The notes below the pieces were generated by a model that saw only the letters and a list, made by a program, of their open reading frames with translations, was not told where the DNA came from and made no database searches. Below are positions 12,013-20,740 of a stretch of 64,000 nt of DNA, piece by piece. The position numbers were made by a program, and so were the translations under genes. Numbering within the stretch: the stretch's first letter is position 1; every line of letters begins with the position of its first letter. This DNA is from Roseovarius albus (GTDB taxonomy: Bacteria; Pseudomonadota; Alphaproteobacteria; Rhodobacterales; Rhodobacteraceae): NCBI RefSeq assembly GCF_900172335.1, contig NZ_FWFX01000003.1, forward strand, positions 1-64,000, written 5' to 3'.

Positions 12013-13359
12013 TTAAGAGCGACGAACATCCGCCCCCAACTGCGCCATCAACGGCTCGAAGATCGGAAAAGAGGTCGCGATTGGACCTCCATCGTCAACG
12101 CTGACAGGTGCCTTAGTCGACAGGCCCAGCACCATGAATGACATGGCGATCCGGTGATCCAGATGACTTTCACAGGTGGCCCCGCCGGGGACATTGCCTA
12201 TACCTTTGCCGGTCACGATCCACCAGTCTTCGCCCTCTTCGACCTCAACGCCATTAGCACGCAGACCTGTGGCCATAGCATCGATGCGGTCCGATTCCTT
12301 CACCCGCAGTTCTTTTACACCGCGCATCACGGTTTGCCCTTCGGCATTGGCCGCAACAACAGACAACACTGGATATTCATCAATCATGCTGGCCGCACGC
12401 CATTCGGGCACCTCGATGCCCTTCATATTCGGCGAATATTTTGCGCGCAGATCGGCAACCGGCTCACCACCCTCTTCTCGCAGGTGTTCATAGGTCAGAT
12501 CCGCGCCCATTTCGCGCAAAGTATCGAACAGACCTGCGCGGGTTGGATTCAGGCCAATATTGGGCACCAAGACATCCGACCCTTCAGTGATCAGAGCCGC
12601 ACAAACCGGAAAGGCTGCACTTGATGGATCGCGTGGTACCGCAATGGTCTGCGGCTTCAACTCAGGTTGTCCTGTCAAGGTAATCACCCGACCATCGTTG
12701 GTTTCTTCGGTGCTGATTTTTGCACCAAACCCCGCCAGCATCCGCTCAGTATGGTCGCGCGTGGCTTCCTGCTCGATCACCACGGTCTGGCCGGGCGCAT
12801 TCAAACCTGCCAACAAAACCGCTGATTTCACCTGCGCGGATGGCACAGGAACCGTGTATTTCACCGGCACAGGGCTATCGGCACCGACGATGGTCATAGG
12901 CAAGCGGCCACCGGAACGGCCGACCGTCTGCGCGCCAAACAAGGCCAGCGGATCCGTGACCCGCGCCATCGGGCGTTTGTTCAGGCTCGCATCGCCGGTG
13001 AATGTCACCGAAATCGGACAGGTCGCCATTGCGCCCATGATCAGGCGCACACCGGTGCCCGAGTTGCCACAATCAATCACCTGATCCGGCTCGGCAAAGC
13101 CGCCAACGCCAACGCCATGCACCGACCACGACCCATCATCGTGTTTGGTCACCTCGGCGCCAAAAGCCTGCATGGCCTTGGCTGTGTCCAGAACGTCCTC
13201 GCCTTCCAGCAAGCCAGTGATTTTGGTCTCACCCACAGCCATCGCGCCCAAGATCAGTGACCGATGCGATATCGATTTGTCCCCCGGCACATCCGCCACC
13301 CCGGACAGGCCGGTCGATTTGTAAGATGTCATCGGGATGGGAGTACCGTGGCCAGACAT
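12013..13359 (-). CDS. aroA: 3-phosphoshikimate 1-carboxyvinyltransferase (EPSP synthase)
   Basis: Joins phosphoenolpyruvate to shikimate-3-phosphate, the sixth step of the shikimate pathway. 448 residues. The visible motifs are [13 protein letters not shown] (S3P-binding Lys), [23 protein letters not shown], the [13 protein letters not shown] segment and RVKESDRI. The RPMxR motif and the overall pattern place it with class II, the CP4-type enzymes, rather than the E. coli type. I start at the ATG at 13359 with AAGGTG 6 bases before; a longer frame to 13407 adds an atypical segment. aroC lies 2 kb away on the other strand. Confidence 0.97.
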   Translation of the reverse strand: MSGHGTPIPMTSYKSTGLSGVADVPGDKSISHRSLILGAMAVGETKITGLLEGEDVLDTAKAMQAFGAEVTKHDDGSWSVHGVGVGGFAEPDQVIDCGNSGTGVRLIMGAMATCPISVTFTGDASLNKRPMARVTDPLALFGAQTVGRSGGRLPMTIVGADSPVPVKYTVPVPSAQVKSAVLLAGLNAPGQTVVIEQEATRDHTERMLAGFGAKISTEETNDGRVITLTGQPELKPQTIAVPRDPSSAAFPVCAALITEGSDVLVPNIGLNPTRAGLFDTLREMGADLTYEHLREEGGEPVADLRAKYSPNMKGIEVPEWRAASMIDEYPVLSVVAANAEGQTVMRGVKELRVKESDRIDAMATGLRANGVEVEEGEDWWIVTGKGIGNVPGGATCESHLDHRIAMSFMVLGLSTKAPVSVDDGGPIATSFPIFEPLMAQLGADVRRS

Positions 13360-13440
13360 GGGCGCACCTTTCTGTCTAAAGTTCCGCGACGCTGATAGCG
13401 CAACCACTGGGCCGCGTCCATCAGCATCACAGGGCTAAAG

Positions 13441-13815
13441 TTATTTGCGCGATTGTTCCGGTTTCGGAGCTTCCGCCGCGATCACCAGAAACTCGACCTT
13501 GAGCACAGGTCGCGCCAGTTTGGATTCACCACAGGCTCGCGCGGGCGCATGACCCGGAGCAACCCAGTTGTCCCAGACCGAATTCATCTCGGCAAAGTCA
13601 TTGATATCCGCCAGCCAGATCGTAGTGTGCAGAATCCGGGTCTTATCCGATCCCGCCTCTTCCAACAGCGCCTCGATCTTTTCAAGACAGGCCCGCGTCT
13701 GGCCCGCTACATCCTCATGAGTGTCGTCTACCTGACCGGTCAGATAGATCACGCCGTTAAAAGAAACGATTTTGCTGGAACGCTGGCCAACATGGTGGCG
13801 CACGATATCACTCAT
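13441..13815 (-). CDS. RidA/YjgF family protein
   Basis: A 124-residue single-domain RidA-family protein. It has the LTGQVDDTHEDVAGQTRACL strand-helix and the IWLADINDFAEMNSVWDNWV block; the catalytic-type Arg lies in PARACGESKLA, where the RxxxE-like pattern is partly kept. Canonical RidA deaminates reactive enamine/imine intermediates, and subfamilies vary. It stands 82 bases upstream of aroA on the same strand and may be cotranscribed with it. Confidence 0.88.
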   Translation of the reverse strand: MSDIVRHHVGQRSSKIVSFNGVIYLTGQVDDTHEDVAGQTRACLEKIEALLEEAGSDKTRILHTTIWLADINDFAEMNSVWDNWVAPGHAPARACGESKLARPVLKVEFLVIAAEAPKPEQSRK

Positions 13816-13890
13816 GGTCTGATGTCCTTTGATAGATGTTCACGCATTCCCTGCCCGATCTGACGACAAGGGGCAAGAGAGCATCACCAA

Positions 13891-14535
13891 TCAGAACGGC
13901 ACTTTCGCCCGAAACGACATGCCGCGCCCGCTTTCAGGGTGATTCACCCGTAATTCCTGTGCGTGCAACATCATCCGCTCATGATCCGCAGCAGCGCCTT
14001 CGGCATAGAGCGGATCGCCTAGAATCGGATGCCCCAAGGCCAACATATGCACCCGCAACTGATGGCTACGCCCGGTTTGTGGCAACAGCCGCACGCGGGT
14101 CTCGTCTTGTGCGGTTTTCAATACCCGCCAATCGGTGATCGCCTCTTTGCCAGTCTCGTGGCACACCATCTGGCGCGGGCGGTTTTCCCAATCCACGATC
14201 AGCGGCAAATCAACGGTTCCGGTCTTTTCTTCGATCTTTCCTGCCACGCGCGCCACATAAGTTTTCTTAGTCTTGCGCGTTTCAAACTGCATCGACAATG
14301 AGCGCTGCGCATGGGGTGTCAGGCCAAACACCATCACACCCGACGTATCGCGATCCAACCGATGCACTAATAACGCCGTCGGAAACGCCTCTTGCACGCG
14401 GGTCAGCAGGCAATCGGCCAGATGCTCCCCCCGCCCCGGCACGGACAACAAGCCAGCCGGTTTGTTGACGGCCAGAATCTCGTAATCCTCATGCAGGACA
14501 TCAAGCGGCGTATCGGGGGGAAAGTAATTTGACAT
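13891..14535 (-). CDS. RluA family pseudouridine synthase
   Basis: 214 residues, the catalytic domain only. The catalytic aspartate is in HRLDRDTSGVMVF (about residues 58-70). LLPQTGRSHQLRVHMLALGHPILGDPLY is conserved throughout, read here in two blocks (QTGRSHQLRVH and HPILGDPLY). There is no S4 domain, so it is closest to the RluA/TruC-like short forms that modify 23S rRNA or tRNA. The target base cannot be fixed from sequence. Confidence 0.92.
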   Translation of the reverse strand: MSNYFPPDTPLDVLHEDYEILAVNKPAGLLSVPGRGEHLADCLLTRVQEAFPTALLVHRLDRDTSGVMVFGLTPHAQRSLSMQFETRKTKKTYVARVAGKIEEKTGTVDLPLIVDWENRPRQMVCHETGKEAITDWRVLKTAQDETRVRLLPQTGRSHQLRVHMLALGHPILGDPLYAEGAAADHERMMLHAQELRVNHPESGRGMSFRAKVPF

Positions 14536-14613
14536 ATGGTCCGACTACAGCAAGAACACACTCAAGAGCCAGCCTTTATTGTACAATCACGGCTATGCGG
14601 ACGAAGAGGCCGC

Positions 14614-15069
14614 TCAGTTTGCTTGATGAGCAATAAGTTGTTTTCTTAGTGCTGTCTCGTCCTGCAAGCCCCAGAACTCGGCTAGCCTGCCATCTTTGAT
14701 CTTGTAGATACTAATTATCTTGAATTCGACGCGATTTCCGCTGGCTGGAAATCCTAGCCATTCACCTGAGTGGGTTGCTGTAAGGGTTTTGTAAGCTACA
14801 ACCGTATCGCCTTCAGAAATCAACTTCTCAACATCTGCATGCAAGTCCGGGAAAGCTTCCAAGAAAAAAGCATAGCCTTGTTTTAGCCCTTCGATCCCGC
14901 CGACGAATGCTCCGCCACCACTTGCGGTATGATCGATGAAGTCCTCAGCGAAAACTTCTGCGATTGCTTCAAGCGAATGACCATTTTGAATTTCGTCAAC
15001 GTAGCGCTGAACGACGGCTTTATTGGCTTCGGTGTCCGAGCTTTCCAAACCTATCCCCCTGGTGCCCAT
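14614..15069 (-). CDS. SnoaL-like ester cyclase-family protein
   Basis: About 151 residues of the SnoaL/NTF2-like fold. Visible features are an N-terminal helix NKAVVQRYVDEIQNGHS, FAEDFIDHTASGG, a KQGYAFFLEAFPDLHADVEKL helix and the strand VEFKIISIYKIKDGRLAEFW. Members range from polyketide cyclases to unknown stress-linked proteins. There is no neighbouring biosynthetic cluster, so function is open. The start is uncertain: ATG at 15069 or a TTG 24 bases later, preceded by AGGGGG. Confidence 0.75.
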   Translation of the reverse strand: MGTRGIGLESSDTEANKAVVQRYVDEIQNGHSLEAIAEVFAEDFIDHTASGGGAFVGGIEGLKQGYAFFLEAFPDLHADVEKLISEGDTVVAYKTLTATHSGEWLGFPASGNRVEFKIISIYKIKDGRLAEFWGLQDETALRKQLIAHQAN

Positions 15070-15271
15070 TCTACACAATGAGGCTGACTACGGTGGGTCT
15101 AGTCAAGGTTTTCTTTAAATTCAGACGGCTGCTCTGCGCTCAAAGCAGACCTTTCTTGCATAGCAGCATCCTGCATTGATAAATCCTTATCAAGGCCAGA
15201 AAGCAGATTACCTAAAACCGCTTGAGGCGCAGCGCACGCAGATATACACCGCTCTCAAAGGAGCCCCGCTT

Positions 15272-16375
15272 ATGAGCCTGAATACATTTGGTCATCTCTT
15301 CCGCGTCACCACTTGGGGTGAAAGCCACGGACCCGCCTTGGGCGCCACGGTTGATGGCTGCCCTCCGGGCGTGCCGATTACGCCAGAGATGCTGCAAAAA
15401 TGGCTCGATAAGCGCCGCCCCGGTCAGAACAAGAACACCACCCAACGCAATGAGCCTGATGCGGTTGAAATCCTGTCGGGCGTGTACGAGGGTCAAACCA
15501 CCGGCACGCCAGTACAGTTGATGATCAAGAACACCGATCAGCGTTCCAAGGACTACGGTGAGATCGCCAAGACATTCCGCCCTGGTCACGCTGATATCAC
15601 TTATCACCAGAAATACGGCCTGCGTGACCCGCGTGGCGGTGGTCGTAGTTCGGCCCGTGAAACCGCCGCCCGCGTTGCGGCAGGAGGACTGGCTCGTGCA
15701 GCACTCGCCGAACTGGCCTCAAACGTCGAGATCAAAGGCTACATGACCCGTATGGGCGATCTCGAAATTGACCGCAGCCGGTTTGACTGGGATGCCATCG
15801 AAGGCAATGACTTCTGGATCCCAGATGCCGAGGCCGCCCCGGAGTGGGAGGCTTACCTACAAAGCATTCGCAAGGAACATAACTCTGTCGGGGCCGAGAT
15901 CGAAGTTGTCGCCCGCAATATCCCCGCCGGTCTGGGCGCGCCGGTCTATGGCAAGCTGGATACCGATCTGGCCGCCGCGATGATGTCGATCAATGCCGTC
16001 AAAGGTGTTGAAATTGGCGAAGGTATGGCCGCCGCCCGCCTCAAGGGCACGGAAAATGCGGATGAGATTTACATGGGTGCAAATGGCCCTGAGTACAGCT
16101 CGAACCATTCAGGTGGCATCTTGGGGGGCATCTCAACCGGTCAGGATGTGGTCGTGCGTTTCGCTGTCAAACCCACCTCTTCGATCCTCACGCCGCGCAA
16201 ATCCATCCGCATCGACGGTAGCCCCACGGAAGTGATCACCAAAGGCCGCCACGACCCCTGCGTCGGCATCCGCGCCGTGCCGGTGGCCGAAGCGATGATG
16301 GCCTGCGTGATCCTTGACCATCTGCTGCTGCATCGCGGCCAAATCGGTGACGACCCCCGCGGCAGCATCGGTTAA
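15272..16375 (+). CDS. aroC: Chorismate synthase
   Basis: Converts EPSP to chorismate, needing reduced FMN. 367 residues. Conserved segments are the [17 protein letters not shown] start, [20 protein letters not shown] and [18 protein letters not shown], followed by [21 protein letters not shown] use the ATG at 15272 because AAAGGAG is 7 bases upstream and the protein then begins like its family; the open frame extends to 15176. An EamA transporter follows within 12 bases, probably in the same transcript. Confidence 0.98.
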   Translation: MSLNTFGHLFRVTTWGESHGPALGATVDGCPPGVPITPEMLQKWLDKRRPGQNKNTTQRNEPDAVEILSGVYEGQTTGTPVQLMIKNTDQRSKDYGEIAKTFRPGHADITYHQKYGLRDPRGGGRSSARETAARVAAGGLARAALAELASNVEIKGYMTRMGDLEIDRSRFDWDAIEGNDFWIPDAEAAPEWEAYLQSIRKEHNSVGAEIEVVARNIPAGLGAPVYGKLDTDLAAAMMSINAVKGVEIGEGMAAARLKGTENADEIYMGANGPEYSSNHSGGILGGISTGQDVVVRFAVKPTSSILTPRKSIRIDGSPTEVITKGRHDPCVGIRAVPVAEAMMACVILDHLLLHRGQIGDDPRGSIG

Positions 16376-16387
16376 AAGGAATTGCCC

Positions 16388-17233
16388 ATGTCCCTGATTG
16401 TCTTTGTTGTGATCATCGGGGCGGCACTTCTTCACGCCTCTTGGAATGCCATGGTCAAGGGCAGCGCGGACAAGCTGACCAGCATGGCCGCCGTGGTCTT
16501 TGGTCATGCACCCTGCGCCATTGTGGCCCTGTTCTTCGTGCCCACTCCAGCTGCGGAATCCCTGCCCTACCTGCTGGCGGGCATCGGCCTCCACTTCGGC
16601 TATCAGCTGTTTTTGCTACAGTCCTACAAACTGGGTGATCTCACCCAAGTCTATCCGATCGCGCGCGGCTCAGCCCCATTGATGGTAGCCGGATTTTCTG
16701 TGGCGGTTCTGGGAGTCACGCTCAGCCAATCTGAATTGCTAGCGATTGGCCTAATTGGCATCGGCATCCTCAGCCTCACGCTGGTGCGTCGCGCCGATGG
16801 GCAACGCAATGCCGCCGCCGCGCTGGCCGCCCTCGCCACCGGCGGCTTCATCGCCTCCTATTCGCTGGTTGATGGCTTGGGGGCGCGGCTTGCAGGCACC
16901 TCTTTGGGCTTTTTTGCATGGCTCGCCATTGGCAACAGCATCCTGATGGCGCTCTACATCGCCGCCCGCTCGCCGCAAACCTTCAAGGCCGTCGCCACCC
17001 GTGGGCGCAAACTGTTCCTGATTGGCGGCAGCGCGTCATTTATCGCCTATGCTCTTGTCACATGGGCCTTCACGCAAGCGCCGATCGCCGTGGTCACTGC
17101 CCTACGCGAAACCAGCATCATCTTTGCTCTGCTGATAGGCGTGTTTTTTCTCAAGGAGCGGCTGGATCTGACCAAAGTGCTGTCCACGATGGTGACCCTG
17201 ATCGGTGCCGCGCTGCTCAGATATGCGCGGTAA
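16388..17233 (+). CDS. EamA-family (DMT) membrane transporter
   Basis: 281 residues with about ten hydrophobic segments in two repeats, each a five-helix EamA unit. The family signature LGDLTQVYPIARGSAPLMVA lies in the first repeat and the AIVTALRETSIIFALLIG-type segment (here AVVTALRETSIIFALLIG) in the second. It is an inner-membrane metabolite exporter or importer of unknown substrate. ATG at 16388, just after aroC and probably co-transcribed. It is convergent with petR, 3 bases apart. Confidence 0.9.
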   Translation: MSLIVFVVIIGAALLHASWNAMVKGSADKLTSMAAVVFGHAPCAIVALFFVPTPAAESLPYLLAGIGLHFGYQLFLLQSYKLGDLTQVYPIARGSAPLMVAGFSVAVLGVTLSQSELLAIGLIGIGILSLTLVRRADGQRNAAAALAALATGGFIASYSLVDGLGARLAGTSLGFFAWLAIGNSILMALYIAARSPQTFKAVATRGRKLFLIGGSASFIAYALVTWAFTQAPIAVVTALRETSIIFALLIGVFFLKERLDLTKVLSTMVTLIGAALLRYAR

Positions 17234-17236
17234 ACC

Positions 17237-17938
17237 TCAATCCGGAATCAACATATACCCTTCACCGCGCACTGTTTGAAGATAACGCGGCTGTTTGGGG
17301 TCACTCTCGATTTTGCGGCGCAATCGAGTGATCTGCACATCAACTGCGCGCTCCTGCGCCTGCCCCTTGTCACGGCCCAGATCCTCGACCAGCTTGGCGC
17401 GGCTCACTGGCTCGCGCAGGTTTTCTGCAAAGATACGCATCAGTTGCACTTCGGTCGCGGTCAGGCGCACGGGTTCATCGCCGCGCATCATCTCAACCCG
17501 TTCAATATCAAACCGCACCGGCCCCATGGTCAGCATCTTGGGCGCAACTTGCTCGGGTTCGGGGTCTGGCATCCGGCGCAGGATCGCATTGATCCGCAGC
17601 AGCAATTCTTTCGGTTCAAACGGCTTCGGCAGGTAATCATCAGCCCCCGCCTCAAGTCCAGCTATACGGTCGTCAGTATCACCTTTGGCCGTCAACAGCA
17701 GAATCGGGGTTTGCAAAGTTTCACGCAGACTGCGGGTCAAGGCGACGCCGTCTTCGCCCGGCATCATCACATCCATGACGATCAGGTCGAACTCCAAGCC
17801 CGACAGGATTCGCCGCGCATGCCCTGCATCCCGCGCCACCGACACCAAAAATCCATTGCGCGCCAGAAACTTGCGCAGCAACCCGCGAATGCGCTCATCA
17901 TCATCCACAATCAACAAGTGGGGGGCCGGTTCACTCAT
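17237..17938 (-). CDS. petR: OmpR-family response regulator, PetR-like
   Basis: 233 residues. The receiver domain (1-120) has the acidic pair DDDE, phosphoacceptor Asp in LIVMDVMMPGEDG and the switch lysine in PKPFEPKEL. The winged helix (about 135-230) contains TATEVQLMRIF and the ERAVDVQITRLRRKIE motif. No histidine kinase is adjacent. Its start overlaps the stop of a MarR-type gene by 4 bases (ATGA), the arrangement known from petP-petR of Rhodobacter capsulatus, where petR is linked to cytochrome bc1 and growth. Homology to PetR is inferred from this pairing and family type. Confidence 0.85.
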   Translation of the reverse strand: MSEPAPHLLIVDDDERIRGLLRKFLARNGFLVSVARDAGHARRILSGLEFDLIVMDVMMPGEDGVALTRSLRETLQTPILLLTAKGDTDDRIAGLEAGADDYLPKPFEPKELLLRINAILRRMPDPEPEQVAPKMLTMGPVRFDIERVEMMRGDEPVRLTATEVQLMRIFAENLREPVSRAKLVEDLGRDKGQAQERAVDVQITRLRRKIESDPKQPRYLQTVRGEGYMLIPD

Positions 17939-18432
17939 ACATCTTTCTCCCTGATGGCCTGATAATGCCTGCGCATCTTTGCGTCCATCATCTGCTCAAG
18001 TACAGCGCGAAACCCTGCCACGGCCTCGGGCCCTGCATTGCGATACGCCGTCCGCATTCGGACCCTTTGCGCATCGCTCAGCTTCTTTTCCAACGCATCC
18101 CCCGCTTCTGTAAGAAACAGGTGCCGTTCCCGTTTATCCGACTTTCCCACCCGGCTTTCAACCAATCCGTCTTCAACCAATGTACGCAACACCCTGTTCA
18201 AGGATTGCTTGGTCACCCCGAGAATGCTCAGCAGGTTGTTAACAGTCGTGCCAGGACTACGTGAAATAAAGTGGATCGCCCGGTGATGGGCCCGCCCATA
18301 AGCCATGGTTTCCAGAATGCGATCAGGATCAGCCGTAAACCCCCGGTAAGCAAAGAACATTGCCTCGATCCCCTGCCTCAGCTTTTCATCCGTCAGAAAG
18401 AGAAGATCGTCACCGCTTGATCGACTGGTCAT
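17935..18432 (-). CDS. petP: MarR-family regulator, PetP-like
   Basis: 165 residues. The winged-helix MarR core comprises a dimer helix and helix-turn-helix (TTVNNLLSILGVTKQSLNRVL), then a wing containing LVESRVGKSDKRERHLFLT. It has a longer N-terminal helix with FFAYRGFTADPDRIL, as in PetP-type proteins. It is translationally coupled to the response regulator downstream. A 19-base near-palindrome lies about 40 bases upstream of its start and could be its operator. Confidence 0.84.
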   Translation of the reverse strand: MTSRSSGDDLLFLTDEKLRQGIEAMFFAYRGFTADPDRILETMAYGRAHHRAIHFISRSPGTTVNNLLSILGVTKQSLNRVLRTLVEDGLVESRVGKSDKRERHLFLTEAGDALEKKLSDAQRVRMRTAYRNAGPEAVAGFRAVLEQMMDAKMRRHYQAIREKDV

Positions 18433-18470
18433 CCTGCACTCCGGTTACTTTCACTTAACGATACGATAAT

Positions 18471-18489
18471 ATGTCAGCTTTGTTGACAT
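18471..18489. promoter_or_regulatory. Near-palindrome in the petP-ilvE intergenic region
   Basis: ATGTCAGC-TTT-GTTGACAT has 7 of 8 matched positions, a shape typical of MarR operators. It lies between the divergent petP-like and ilvE genes. Its right arm contains TTGACA, a possible -35 element for ilvE. Both roles are inferred. Confidence 0.45.
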
Positions 18490-18591
18490 TCCAAGTGTGA
18501 ACTGGTACCGAATCGCAGTTTCTGAGCAATTTTATGTCCGATGTGGACCTTACTCACGCAACAAATGAAAATATGGCCAAGGAGAATGGAA

Positions 18592-19458
18592 ATGGCTGCT
18601 TATGATGACCGCGATGGCAAAATCTGGATGGACGGGGCGCTCGTCGAATGGCGCGATGCCAATGTGCACCTGCTGACACATGGGTTGCACTACGCCAGTT
18701 CGGTCTTCGAAGGCGAGCGGGCCTACAATGGCAAGATCTTCAAAAGCCGCCAACACTCCGAGCGCCTGCACTTCTCGGCTGGCCAGCTGGACTTTGAGAT
18801 CCCCTTCTCGGTTGACGAAATCGAAGCCGCCAAAGAACAGGTTTTGAAAGTAAACGGCTTCACCGATGCCTATGTTCGCGCCGTTGCATGGCGGGGTGCC
18901 GGCGAAGACATGGGTGTCGCCAGCGCGCGCAACCCGGTACGTCTGGCCATCGCGGCCTGGGAATGGGGCAACTACTATGGCGACGCCAAGATGAAAGGCG
19001 CCAAGCTGGACATCGCCAAATGGAAACGCCCAAGCCCCGAAACCATCCCAAGCCACGCAAAAGCTGCTGGCCTGTACATGATCTGCACCCTGTCCAAGCA
19101 CGAGGCCGAGGCCAAAGGCTGCTCGGATGCAATGATGTTCGACTATCGCGGCTACGTGGCCGAGGCGACCGGTGCAAACATCTTCTTCGTCAAGGACGGC
19201 GAAGTTCACACCCCAAAACCGGATTGCTTTCTCAACGGCATCACCCGCCAGACCGTCATCGGCATGCTGGAAGATCGCCAGATCAAGGTGCATGAGCGCC
19301 ACATCGAGCCGGGCGAATTGGAAGGCTTTGAACAATGCTGGCTGACCGGCACTGCCGCGGAGGTCACCCCCGTAGGCCAGATCGGCGACTACACCTTTGA
19401 GGTTGGCGCTCTCGCCCGCGAAATCGCTGAGGGCTACGAGAAACTGGTCCGCGAATAA
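18592..19458 (+). CDS. ilvE: Branched-chain amino acid aminotransferase
   Basis: A 288-residue fold type IV PLP enzyme for the last step of valine, leucine and isoleucine synthesis. It shows HGLHYASSVFEGERAY, the catalytic lysine near WKRPSPETIPSHAKAAGLY, and GYVAEATGANIFFVKDG, with the substrate loop TGTAAEVTPVGQIG. I start at ATG 18592, 7 bases after GGAG; upstream in-frame ATGs at 18586 and 18541 are less likely. A strong terminator follows. Confidence 0.96.
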   Translation: MAAYDDRDGKIWMDGALVEWRDANVHLLTHGLHYASSVFEGERAYNGKIFKSRQHSERLHFSAGQLDFEIPFSVDEIEAAKEQVLKVNGFTDAYVRAVAWRGAGEDMGVASARNPVRLAIAAWEWGNYYGDAKMKGAKLDIAKWKRPSPETIPSHAKAAGLYMICTLSKHEAEAKGCSDAMMFDYRGYVAEATGANIFFVKDGEVHTPKPDCFLNGITRQTVIGMLEDRQIKVHERHIEPGELEGFEQCWLTGTAAEVTPVGQIGDYTFEVGALAREIAEGYEKLVRE

Positions 19459-19476
19459 ACTAGCACCTTACAAAGA

Positions 19477-19509
19477 AAAGGGCGCCAAATTCGGCGCCCT
19501 TTTTTTGTT
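19477..19509 (+). terminator. Terminator after ilvE
   Basis: AAAGGGCGCC-AAATTC-GGCGCCCTTT followed by further Ts: a 10-bp perfect stem with a 6-base loop. The A tract on the other arm could make it bidirectional for the convergent transporter operon ending at 19524. Confidence 0.95.
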
Positions 19510-19523
19510 TCTCTGTTTCGACC

Positions 19524-20735
19524 TTACTGCGGTGTCATCCCACGCAACCGCTCGGAGCGGCGGCGCAGGAATTCCAGCGTAATCAACAGGGCAATCGAAA
19601 TCCCGACAAGGATCGTTGCCACAGCCAGAATGGTCGGGCTGATCTGTTCGCGCAGGCCGGTGAACATCTGCCAAGGCAGAGTTTTTTGGCTGGCCGAGCC
19701 AACGAAGAGCACCACAACCACCTCGTCGAACGAGGTGATAAAGGCGAACAGGCCGCCAGAAATCACACCCGGCAGGATCAGTGGCATCTGCACCCGGAAG
19801 AAAGTTGTTACCGGGTCCGCACCCATATTCGATGCGGCGCGTGTCAGGGACCGGTCAAAGCCCACAAGCGTGGCGGTCACTGTGATAATCACAAACGGAA
19901 TCCCCAGAACCGCGTGCGCAAGGATCACTTTGACATAACCTACGAAGTTTTTGTTAAAGCCAAGCGTGCCTTCCATCCAGTTGCCGATTTGCGCATAGAA
20001 AAAGAACATGCCCGTGGCCGAGATGATCAGCGGCACGATCATCGGCGAAATCAGAATGGCCATGATTGCCCTGCGTCCCGGTACGTGGGATTGCGACAGG
20101 CCGATCGCCGCCAACGTTCCAAGGCTCACAGAGATGATCGTGGCTATGGGCGCGATCAGCAGAGAGTTCTTGAAGCTGCGCTGCCACTCATTGTTGGTAA
20201 AGAAGTCTTGATAGTGCTTCAGGGAATAGCCTTCCGCCTCAAACCGCAGCATTTCGGGCGTGAAGGTAAAGAAGTCCTGAGAGTTGAATGACAGTGGCAT
20301 CACCACAAGGATCGGCGTGATCAGGAAGATAAAGATCGCCCCACAGATCACCCGAAACCCATAGTGCCACAGCACCTGACCGGGTGTGAGATAGGGCAGC
20401 AGGCGTTGGCGATAGCGGCCTTCGTACAGCCAGTAGATAAACCAGCTATAGAACCACCCCGCCAGTGCGCCGATGATGGCTGCAGGAATGCCCCCGAGGA
20501 CAAAGCCCAAGGCCGCCATGCCCACAATGGAGATCCATTTCGCCAGTTTCTCGTTCTTCAGTACCTGCGTGTAGACAAACGCCAATCCGGCGATGGCGGC
20601 TGCCCCGATGATTATGCCCATAAGACCAGAACCATTCGCGGTTCCGACGAAGAGACCAAGAATGGCCCCCGCGGCGGCGACAGTTGGCAAAACCAGTGAC
20701 AGTGGCTTGCGTGAGATCGGTGTTAATGCTGCCAT
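19524..20735 (-). CDS. ABC transporter permease, PotC-like, with extra N-terminal membrane region
   Basis: 403 residues. From about residue 125 on it is a normal PotC-type permease: a first span near 130-152, the FTNNEWQRSFKNSLLIAPIA segment, and the EAA loop LTRAASNMGADPVTTFFRVQMPLI. The first 110 residues add about four more hydrophobic segments (near 14-34, 36-56, 65-82 and 84-103) not found in E. coli PotC (about 264 residues). It is the last gene of an ATPase-binding protein-permease-permease operon read on the minus strand. It is likely a polyamine importer; the substrate is inferred from family and from neighbouring putrescine genes. Confidence 0.85.
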   Translation of the reverse strand: MAALTPISRKPLSLVLPTVAAAGAILGLFVGTANGSGLMGIIIGAAAIAGLAFVYTQVLKNEKLAKWISIVGMAALGFVLGGIPAAIIGALAGWFYSWFIYWLYEGRYRQRLLPYLTPGQVLWHYGFRVICGAIFIFLITPILVVMPLSFNSQDFFTFTPEMLRFEAEGYSLKHYQDFFTNNEWQRSFKNSLLIAPIATIISVSLGTLAAIGLSQSHVPGRRAIMAILISPMIVPLIISATGMFFFYAQIGNWMEGTLGFNKNFVGYVKVILAHAVLGIPFVIITVTATLVGFDRSLTRAASNMGADPVTTFFRVQMPLILPGVISGGLFAFITSFDEVVVVLFVGSASQKTLPWQMFTGLREQISPTILAVATILVGISIALLITLEFLRRRSERLRGMTPQ

Positions 20736-20740
20736 CTGCC

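Noticed and set aside
18550..19335. 261-residue minus-strand frame inside ilvE
   Set aside because: It is antisense to a fully conserved aminotransferase and shows no domain.
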